From contig NZ_BKZV01000003.1 of the NCBI RefSeq assembly GCF_008974285.1, positions 62,001-126,000 of the forward strand: DNA of 64,000 bases, written 5' to 3'. The position numbers and the translations under genes were made by a program. This stretch comes from Thermogemmatispora aurantia (GTDB lineage: Bacteria; Chloroflexota; Ktedonobacteria; Ktedonobacterales; Ktedonobacteraceae). Position 1 is the first letter of the stretch, and each line of letters opens with the position of its first letter. Shown here in pieces: positions 58,646 to 64,000 of this stretch. A model generated the notes under the pieces. That model worked only from the letters and a program-made list of their open reading frames with translations. It did no database searches and had not been told where the DNA came from.

Positions 58646-59272
58646 GTGAGCGCGCGTCGCGCACGTCTGTATGATCTGCTAGCCCTGCTAGTAATGGTCC
58701 TCGTTGTCGCTCTTGACCAGTGGACCAAGGCGCTAGTGGTTCGCTATCTGAGTCCTCCCGACAGTGGGCGCGTGGTCCCGCTGCTGGGTGAATATCTGTC
58801 CCTCTATTATACCCGCAATAGTGGAGCGGCCTTCGGCCTCTTTGCCAACAGTGTAGTGCTGGCGGGACTGATTGCCGTGGCAGTAGCGGTTGTCATCACG
58901 CTCTATCTACGCGGCTTGAATTCAGGACCACTGAGCTACAAGCTGGTCTTCGGCCTGATCATTGGCGGGGCAGTCGGCAACCTCATCGATCGTGTGCGGC
59001 ATGGCGGCTACGTGGTTGACTTTATCCTCTTCCGCATTCCCCAGATTGGTTTTCGGTTCGCCGTCTTTAATCTGGCTGATTCGGCCATCACGGTGGGGGT
59101 GATCCTGCTTCTCCTGCTGATGGTCACAGGCGCTCTACCGCGGACCTCTGGCTCAGCTGAACAGTCCCCCAGGCGGGGGACGACGGCGGAGATCGAGCGG
59201 GCGCCAACGGAGCAGACGGCGACCTCGCCAACGCTACGCCCGGGACAGCCCCCGGCTAATTCTCATCGCTAG
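58646..59272 (+). CDS. lspA: Lipoprotein signal peptidase (signal peptidase II)
   Basis: 208 residues from GTG 58646 (GAGGAG directly upstream). Four membrane helices. The first motif is DQWTKALVV after helix 1. YTRNSGAAFGLF is the conserved NxGAAF loop. GNLIDRVRHGGYVVDFI carries the first catalytic Asp (NLIDR) and FNLADSAITVGVILLL the second (FNxAD). It cleaves the signal peptide of lipid-modified prolipoproteins, of which this window encodes several. The last 50 residues form a hydrophilic tail not needed for catalysis. rluD follows after 47 bases, a common lspA-rluD pair. Confidence 0.95.
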   Translation: MSARRARLYDLLALLVMVLVVALDQWTKALVVRYLSPPDSGRVVPLLGEYLSLYYTRNSGAAFGLFANSVVLAGLIAVAVAVVITLYLRGLNSGPLSYKLVFGLIIGGAVGNLIDRVRHGGYVVDFILFRIPQIGFRFAVFNLADSAITVGVILLLLLMVTGALPRTSGSAEQSPRRGTTAEIERAPTEQTATSPTLRPGQPPANSHR

Positions 59273-59319
59273 AACCATGTCCCTAGACGCTTAACGGGGA
59301 GGGAGCATAAGGAAGGAGC

Positions 59320-60309
59320 ATGTCAGCCCCCGAATCCACATTTTATTGCCCTCAGTCAGGACAAGAAGCCGTGTCAGCAGAATCTCGCAATGAAGTGCGC
59401 AGATACGAGGTTGGCCCTGCAGAGGCTGGCCAGCGCCTGGATCGTTTTGTACAGCAGCTGCTAGCGCCGCTCTCACGAGCAGCGGTGCAGCGTCTGATCG
59501 AAGAGGGAGCAGTGCTCGTCAATGGAGAGCGCGAGAAGGCGGGCTATGCGCTGCGGGCCGGTGATGTGGTCGAGGTCCTCTGGCAGCTGCCCCAGCGCGT
59601 GACGGAGGTGGCGCCGCGTGCCCTGCCCCTGGAGATTGTCTACGAAGACGATGATCTGCTGGTGGTCAACAAGGCTGCCGGGATGGTGGTGCATCCTGCC
59701 CCTGGCCACGAGGAGGATACGTTGGTCAATGCCTTGCTGGCCTATCGTCCCCAGCTGCGCGAGGTCGGCAGTGGGGAACGCCCTGGCCTGGTACATCGCC
59801 TGGATAAGGATACTTCGGGGTTACTTCTGGTGGCCAAGCATCAGCAGGCCCTGACGGCCCTGGCCGATATGATGCAACGACGCCAGATCCACAAGCGCTA
59901 TCTCGCTCTGGTAGTGGGCCAGGTGCCGCTTGACCAGGGGACGATCGAGGCCCCCATTGGGCGCGACCCACGCAACCGCCAGCTGATGACCGTGACCGCC
60001 CACCATAGCCGTGAGGCGCGGACTCATTTCCGGGTCGTGCGTCGTTTCGCCCGGCATACGCTCCTGTCGGTCGAGCCGGAGACGGGCCGTACTCATCAGA
60101 TTCGCGTGCACCTGAAGGCCATCGGCTACCCCGTGGCAGGCGACCCGGTCTACGGGCCCAGTAATCACCGCCTGCCTGGCCTGACACGCCAGTTTCTGCA
60201 CGCCGCCCAGCTTGTCCTGCCCCATCCAGTCACGGGGACAACGCTCAAGCTAGAGGCCCCACTTCCCGCTGATCTGCAGGCCGTTCTGGAGCGAGAGGAG
60301 TTGCTCTAA
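59320..60309 (+). CDS. rluD: 23S rRNA pseudouridine synthase, RluD family
   Basis: 329 residues. N-terminal S4 domain (RLDRFVQQLLAPLSRAAVQRLIEEGAVLVNG) at about 40-100, then the RluA-type catalytic domain: VVNKAAGMVVHPAPGH, the catalytic Asp in GLVHRLDKDTSGLLLVAK, PETGRTHQIRVHLKAIGYPVAGDPVYG and FLHAAQLVLPHPVTG. It converts uridines 1911, 1915 and 1917 of 23S rRNA (E. coli numbering) to pseudouridine. About 30 extra residues precede the S4 domain; a later start is not favoured, since AAGGAAGGAGC is just before ATG 59320. It lies 47 bases after lspA in one transcript. Confidence 0.92.
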   Translation: MSAPESTFYCPQSGQEAVSAESRNEVRRYEVGPAEAGQRLDRFVQQLLAPLSRAAVQRLIEEGAVLVNGEREKAGYALRAGDVVEVLWQLPQRVTEVAPRALPLEIVYEDDDLLVVNKAAGMVVHPAPGHEEDTLVNALLAYRPQLREVGSGERPGLVHRLDKDTSGLLLVAKHQQALTALADMMQRRQIHKRYLALVVGQVPLDQGTIEAPIGRDPRNRQLMTVTAHHSREARTHFRVVRRFARHTLLSVEPETGRTHQIRVHLKAIGYPVAGDPVYGPSNHRLPGLTRQFLHAAQLVLPHPVTGTTLKLEAPLPADLQAVLEREELL

Positions 60310-60882
60310 TCGCAGTTCATTCCGCTTGCCAAGCGGCCTCACCCTCTTCATTTCACCTCCGGGAAAGTTGCTTATAGGCCCCTGGCAAAAACCAGGGGGG
60401 GATGCTACACTATCCTCAGCAAAGGGAGCCTGCCCCCCTCGCAGGTGAGGGAAGCAACGGCAGGCCAGGTCAGGCCAGTGAAGTGAGTCCAGCGCTGCTC
60501 GTAGAGCGAGCGGCTATCTCATTCTTCACTTTGCCTATGCGTAACGTGTTCGCTTCCAACGGCAGCACCTCGGCGGCAGCTCCTCGTCTGGAGCCGCGAG
60601 CCGCGAGCACATGCCTTGCTCTGCACACCAGCTCGATGAGACGCACACAGCGCTAGCTCGTATTCTTGTTCCTCCGGTTCATCGCTTGTAGGAAGCTCTT
60701 CTCCTCCCTCTTGACTAGAACATATGTTCTATGTTACCCTGGCAGGAGAAGGAGAGAGGAGACGACAGGCGGAAGCCAACACGAGTGCTCCGACCGCTGT
60801 CGCTATTTCTGAAGCACTGCAAAGGACAGTGCGAGCTTGGCTGAGAGACTGACGCTTGACGAGACGAAAGGAGAACCAGGCC
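60310..60882. other. Intergenic stretch with a hairpin and a LexA-box promoter
   Basis: Hairpin CCCCTGG-CAAAAA-CCAGGGG (60379-60398), then the extended -10 TGCTACACT near 60404-60412 with CTGGCA 18 bases upstream inside the hairpin. A frame open from 60402 is unconvincing. The LexA box and the promoter of the next gene lie at 60711-60740. Confidence 0.4.
60711..60740 (+). promoter_or_regulatory. Promoter with Gram-positive-type LexA (SOS) box
   Basis: TTGACT (-35, 60711-60716) and TACCCT (-10, 60735-60740) are 18 bases apart. The spacer contains a 16-bp palindrome TAGAACATATGTTCTA (60716-60731) with GAAC-N4-GTTC, the LexA/DinR site of Gram-positives, also reported from the Chloroflexota genus Dehalococcoides. 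LexA here would block RNA polymerase. Confidence 0.6.
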
Positions 60883-61752
60883 ATGCCTGTACTTGAAGCG
60901 ACCGACAGGCTCACTCCGAAGAGTGCCCTGCGTCATCGTCCTCTGCAATCGGAGAGCGGGTCGGAGCGAGCAGCGGGATCGGTGGAGTCAGTAGAGCCGG
61001 TGGCGCAGCGGGCCTCGCGTCCACGCCCGACGCTGGCCGACGTGGCTTCCGAAGAGATCGCGGAGTGGAGACGGGTCGAGATAAAGGGAGAAGGCCAGAC
61101 TGGGCTGAAGCGCCCGCTGAGGGGGGCGGGCCGGACCACAAGCAGATCACGTGCCACCCTGACAGCGGATCGCCCCACGACGGGCACTCCTGGAGGGCAG
61201 CGGGGCCAGACCGCAGGCGCTGCGCCAGCGCGAGAGGGAAAGACGGCAGGTGGGCGACCGCCACAGACGCGCCGCTGGTTCCAGGCTCATCCGTTGCTGT
61301 ATCTTGGGTTGGGCATGCTCTGCATGCTCCTCCTCTGGTGCCTGTTGCTGCCGCTGATCTCGTGGGGACAGACGACCCTGGATGATCTACGCTACGGGCG
61401 CCCGCGAACCTTTCAGATCGATGCCTTTGTGGGCCACAATGAAGCGGCGGGTATCCCAAGCCACTTCATTGCGCTCAATTTGAACGGCCACATCGAGATC
61501 ATTGAGCTGCCAGGAGGCGATCCGGCCCATGCCCGCATCTATAGCGGTCCCCAGCTCTATGACCCAGACGCCAGTCTGGTGCCGGTGACCCTGAGCTTCG
61601 CCGATGTCAACGGAGATCACAAGCCGGATATGCTGGTGCACTTTCAGGGGACGCGTCTGGTCTTCATCAACGATGGCAGCGCCTTCCGTCCGCTGCGCCC
61701 TGATGAGCGACCCGCTGTGCTCCAATACCTGGAACGCCATCCGAATCTCTAG
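60883..61752 (+). CDS. Single-pass membrane protein of unknown function behind a LexA box
   Basis: 289 residues from ATG 60883 (AAAGGAG 9 bases upstream). Residues 1-135 are disordered and rich in Arg, Ser, Thr and Gly. One transmembrane helix (YLGLGMLCMLLLWCLLLPLISW) lies at about 145-165. The outside domain of about 115 residues has IALNLNGHIEIIELPGG and FADVNGDHKPDMLVHFQGTRLVFINDG, close to FG-GAP/VCBS calcium-binding repeats (DVNGDHKPDM). Such repeats appear in propeller and adhesion proteins, but only one or two copies are present. I do not recognise the family. A perfect LexA box overlaps its promoter, so it may be induced by DNA damage. A hairpin (61781-61811) follows. Confidence 0.72.
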   Translation: MPVLEATDRLTPKSALRHRPLQSESGSERAAGSVESVEPVAQRASRPRPTLADVASEEIAEWRRVEIKGEGQTGLKRPLRGAGRTTSRSRATLTADRPTTGTPGGQRGQTAGAAPAREGKTAGGRPPQTRRWFQAHPLLYLGLGMLCMLLLWCLLLPLISWGQTTLDDLRYGRPRTFQIDAFVGHNEAAGIPSHFIALNLNGHIEIIELPGGDPAHARIYSGPQLYDPDASLVPVTLSFADVNGDHKPDMLVHFQGTRLVFINDGSAFRPLRPDERPAVLQYLERHPNL

Positions 61753-62269
61753 CCAGGGACGAGCGCCGGCGAACGAAAGAGCGGCTCCCTCCTGGAGTTT
61801 GGAGGAGCCGCGTAAGGAATGAGAAGGAAGGGACTACTGTCGCGAGCTGCTGGTGGTGGAGAGCAAGGAGCAGCTCGCGGCAGCCAGTCCCTTCGTCCCT
61901 GGGTACGGGCCTGGACGCTGCCTTCGACTTGGCTCTACTCAGCCAGAGGTGCCGCGCTGGCGCAGTGCCAGGCCGGCGCATCATCCTGTCAGCTCAGTTG
62001 CAGGCCCTCCCTTTCGGTATGTGCGCTGGTACACTGACCCTGACTAACCGTGGGGCACAGGCTCGTCGGCCCAGGGTCAGTCAATCCAGTCGGCTGCAGC
62101 GGAACCGGACTCGCCGACTCGTGAATACACTCCTGACAGCCTCGCGTAGGGGTGGATTAGCTGTCTGGCCAATCAGGCTGATAGCGAGACCCAGAGAGCC
62201 AGCGTTTCTCCTGGCGATATTGCAGGGGAGACAAGCTCAGGAGAACCGCGGGAGGGGAGGGAGAGCGCA
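61753..62269. other. Intergenic stretch with terminator hairpin
   Basis: A bulged stem (GCGGCTCCCTCC at 61781-61792 with GGAGGAGCCGC at 61801-61811) lies 29 bases after the membrane-protein gene and may end its transcript. The remaining 450 bases show no gene; several frames overlap without ribosome sites. Confidence 0.45.
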
Positions 62270-62635
62270 CTAGTGGTGCCGCCGCTCTCCCTGCCGCTCG
62301 CTCTCCCCATGCGCTCGTCCTTGCTGCCCCCTGGCCGCCTGGGCCAGGACAGCCCCCACGGAGAAGCCGACTCGTTTGCGCGCGGGAATAGTAATCTGCT
62401 GCCCCCCACGGATGGATTTGACTTTGCGCGGAGCAACGGTGCGCAGGCTCCAGGTGCCGAAGCCCATCAGACGGACCTCGTGCCCACGAGCCAGTTCCTC
62501 GCGCACGACTTCGGTGAAGGCATCGATCACTTTGCCCGTCTCCTTGAGGCTGAGGCCGGCCCTGGCCGCCGTCTGGTGAATCAGCTCGTCCTTGCCAATG
62601 ACACTATGGTGCTTTTCAGACGAGACAGTGGTCAT
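62270..62635 (-). CDS. HU-family DNA-binding protein with basic C-terminal tail
   Basis: 121 residues, AAGGAGGG upstream of ATG 62635. The HU/IHF fold is clear: IGKDELIHQTAARAGLSLKETGKVIDAFTEVVREELARGHEVRLMGFGTWSLR, then VAPRKVKSIRGGQQITIPARKRVGFSVGAVL, which is the beta-arm and the closing helix. About 25 residues beyond the normal HU end are Arg/Gly/His-rich (RGQQGRAHGESERQGERRHH), resembling extended HU proteins of actinobacteria. The Pro at the arm tip that kinks DNA appears as ITIPARKR, the usual place. It binds and bends DNA without strong sequence preference and compacts the nucleoid. It stands alone, divergent from the GntR gene. Confidence 0.9.
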   Translation of the reverse strand: MTTVSSEKHHSVIGKDELIHQTAARAGLSLKETGKVIDAFTEVVREELARGHEVRLMGFGTWSLRTVAPRKVKSIRGGQQITIPARKRVGFSVGAVLAQAARGQQGRAHGESERQGERRHH

Positions 62636-62868
62636 ATCGGTTATTCCCTCCTTGTGCTAACGAAATGGCGCTGCTGAAGGCCATTGCGCCGCTGGGCGCC
62701 CCTTCACAACGCTTCTTGACGCAACACACGTTCCCGGTTTCGGTGAGCGTCTTGGGTCTCTCAGCGACTCACCATGCTGCCGCATTATGTATGGGAATGG
62801 TGTTACCATCCATTTCCACTATACAGAGCCTCACCAAATACCGCAGGAGAAAGCTCCTAGCATTCCCC

Positions 62869-62919
62869 TTGACATGCTAGACAGGGATGGTTAAACTTGT
62901 CTACAAGATGTCTAGACAG
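62869..62919 (+). promoter_or_regulatory. GntR promoter/operator overlapping the start codon
   Basis: Perfect -35 TTGACA (62869-62874), a 17-base spacer and -10 TAAACT (62892-62897) put transcription start at about 62903-62905. Site 1 CTTGT-CT-ACAAG (62896-62907) and site 2 TGTCTAGACA (62909-62918) are centred 12 bp apart. ATGCTAGACAG at 62874-62884 is the same motif minus one base. GTCTAGAC is the known core of HutC/DasR-type GntR operators, so autoregulation is likely. Confidence 0.6.
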
Positions 62920-63642
62920 AATAGAGCCTATTTGCAAATCTGTGCTGCCCTTGAGGAAGAGATCCGCAGCGGACGCCTGCCAACGGGCCAGCGGCTACCG
63001 GGTGAGTACGAGCTAGCGCGGCGCTTTGGCGTCAGTCGCATGACCGTGCGGCAAGCGCTGGCGGAGTTAGCGCGCAAACAGCTTATTCAGACGCGGGCTG
63101 GCTCAGGCAGCTATATCACCTTTGATCATCGGCCTCTGGACTGGAGTCAGGGCTGGTCGCGAGCACTGATGCGTCAGGGGGCGCAGGTGACGACGCGCGT
63201 GCTCTACTTTGGGGCGGTGGTCGAACCCGAGCTGCGGGAGCGCCTGCAGGTAGAGGCGGAGCGTTTCATTGCCCTGGACCGCCTGCGCCTGCTAGAAGGG
63301 TGTGAGCCCATCTCGCTAGAGCGCAGCCGTATTCCGCTGACGGCGCAGACGAGTGCCCTCTTGGATATCGATTTCGCCCATGAGTCGCTGATGGAGGCGC
63401 TGACGGGGCGTCTAGGGCTAGTACCTGCGACTGGAGAAGAGTGGGTAGAGGTAACGCGCCTGCGCACGGAGGAGGCCCATCTTCTAGGGAAGGCGATTGG
63501 GGAGGCGTTCTTGCTGAGCCGGCGAGTAACACGTGATCACGAGGGGCTGGTGATCGAGCATGTTATCAGTTTGCTGGACCCGTCGCATTTCCGCCTCTAT
63601 ATGACCTTTGATCTGAACCAGAACGAGCGACCGCGGAGGTAG
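62908..63642 (+). CDS. GntR-family (HutC/UTRA) transcriptional repressor, probably leaderless
   Basis: 244 residues from ATG 62908. The upstream ATG 62887 falls between the -35 and -10 boxes, so it cannot be the start. With transcription beginning 3-5 bases before ATG 62908 and no ribosome site, the mRNA appears leaderless. The N-terminal winged helix reads LEEEIRSGRLPTGQRLPGEYELARRFGVSRMTVRQALAELARKQLIQTRAGSGSYI, a textbook GntR domain. The UTRA effector domain covers about 80-240 (QVEAERFIALDRLRLLEGCEPISLERSRIP). Typical effectors are sugar phosphates or histidine-pathway acids. It ends 5 bases before the ADP-ribosylglycohydrolase gene, which is thus probably its target. Confidence 0.88.
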   Translation: MSRQNRAYLQICAALEEEIRSGRLPTGQRLPGEYELARRFGVSRMTVRQALAELARKQLIQTRAGSGSYITFDHRPLDWSQGWSRALMRQGAQVTTRVLYFGAVVEPELRERLQVEAERFIALDRLRLLEGCEPISLERSRIPLTAQTSALLDIDFAHESLMEALTGRLGLVPATGEEWVEVTRLRTEEAHLLGKAIGEAFLLSRRVTRDHEGLVIEHVISLLDPSHFRLYMTFDLNQNERPRR

Positions 63643-63647
63643 CAGCC

Positions 63648-64000
63648 ATGCATGAAGCGCGCCAAGCAGCGCTACGCGACCAGCAAGAGATGATGCGCCG
63701 GGCGCAAGGGACCTTGCTGGGGCTGGCAATTGGTGATGCCCTGGGTATGCCAACGCAGATGCTGCCACGCCCGATGGTGGCCCAGCTTTTTCCGGTCCTG
63801 GAGGGGTTTGAGGCTGGCCCGCTGCAGAATGCCATCAGCGCTGGACAGCCGGCTGGTCGAGTGACCGATGATACGCAGCAAGCTCTGCTGGTGGCACGCC
63901 TGTTGGTGGAGGGCCAGGGCCATGTAGAGGGCGCGCGGTTCGTAGAGGAACTGCTCCGCTGGGCCGAGCAGGCGGAGGCCGATGGAAGTGAACAGCTTGG
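63648..64000 (+). CDS. ADP-ribosylglycohydrolase (DraG family), N-terminal part, cut by window edge
   Basis: 118 visible residues from ATG 63648; GGAGGT 7 bases upstream is ideal. GTLLGLAIGDALGMPTQM and GRVTDDTQQALLVARLLVEG match the family's first motif (G-x-x-x-GDALG) and the TDDT metal-binding loop that holds the two Mg2+ ions. Such enzymes remove ADP-ribose from arginine or from small nucleosides; in sugar operons the relatives act on other N- or O-glycosidic substrates. The second metal motif (DxDTxA) lies beyond the window. Its link with a sugar-type GntR repressor in one operon suggests a catabolic substrate rather than nitrogenase control. Confidence 0.8.
   Translation, partial: MHEARQAALRDQQEMMRRAQGTLLGLAIGDALGMPTQMLPRPMVAQLFPVLEGFEAGPLQNAISAGQPAGRVTDDTQQALLVARLLVEGQGHVEGARFVEELLRWAEQAEADGSEQL

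Noticed and set aside
60402-60656. 84-codon frame after rluD
   Set aside because: Starts inside a predicted promoter, lacks a ribosome site and has no recognisable pattern.
1-64000. CRISPR arrays, insertion sequences, prophage or tRNA genes
   Set aside because: No regularly spaced repeats, transposase motifs, phage genes or tRNA T-loop/anticodon patterns were recognised on reading; a tRNAscan or ISfinder run could overturn this.

Overview
The window is a GC-rich (roughly 60% by eye) bacterial chromosome segment with 46 supported protein genes, two of them cut by the window edges. I see no rRNA, tRNA, CRISPR array or insertion sequence. The gene mix suggests a Chloroflexota bacterium of the class Ktedonobacteria, possibly Thermogemmatispora-like. 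It includes Ser/Thr kinases with zinc ribbons and C-terminal membrane anchors, a caspase-like protein, a KdpD/KdpE-type pair, an aerobic CO-dehydrogenase-family MSL cluster, mannosylglycerate synthesis, plant-polymer glycosidases and HAMP/MCP-like receptors. This assignment is inference from gene content; no 16S gene is present.

Left part (1-17.3 kb). A partial caspase-fold protein is followed by coaE, a tiny acidic protein, a beta-propeller lipoprotein, a GlsB/YeaQ-type membrane protein and a secreted PHB-depolymerase-like esterase. Next come a KdpD-like sensor kinase overlapping a KdpE-like regulator, a small secreted protein, and a tightly overlapping trio of APC permease, small membrane protein and universal stress protein. 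An operon of ChlI/MoxR-type AAA ATPase, VWA-domain protein and rsmG ends this part.

Middle part (17.3-43.1 kb). An alpha/beta hydrolase precedes the molybdenum hydroxylase genes (FAD, 2Fe-2S and Mo subunits) in MSL order, but the large subunit carries a form-II-like PYRGAGR motif. Then follow a zinc-ribbon/proline-rich membrane protein, a GT-C-like membrane protein, a threonine/serine dehydratase, a uracil-permease-type NCS2 carrier, a TetR regulator, a zinc alcohol dehydrogenase, mannosyl-3-phosphoglycerate synthase, a DNA-binding coiled-coil protein, a tandem lysozyme-like secreted protein, a second GT-C paralogue, and GH3 plus GH43 glycosidases that could jointly remove xylose and glucose from hemicellulose oligomers.

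Right part (43.1-64 kb). On the minus strand a Ser/Thr kinase, an MCP-like receptor, a family-5 solute-binding lipoprotein and a second MCP-like receptor form a compact sensing cluster without CheA, CheW or transporter permeases. Then come a histone-deacetylase-like enzyme, an EamA exporter, a LOG-family protein, glgB, a DksA/TraR-like protein, lspA-rluD, an unknown membrane protein behind a promoter containing a Gram-positive-type LexA box, an HU-like protein, and an apparently leaderless GntR/UTRA repressor followed by a partial ADP-ribosylglycohydrolase.

The most interesting non-coding signals are: a promoter-plus-terminator unit for a roughly 95-nt structured RNA near 28.0 kb; a terminator hairpin in the uraA-like leader; a 28-bp perfect palindrome upstream of the receptor genes; helically phased CTTGAG repeats at the APC permease promoter; the LexA box; and the overlapping promoter/operator/start of the GntR gene.
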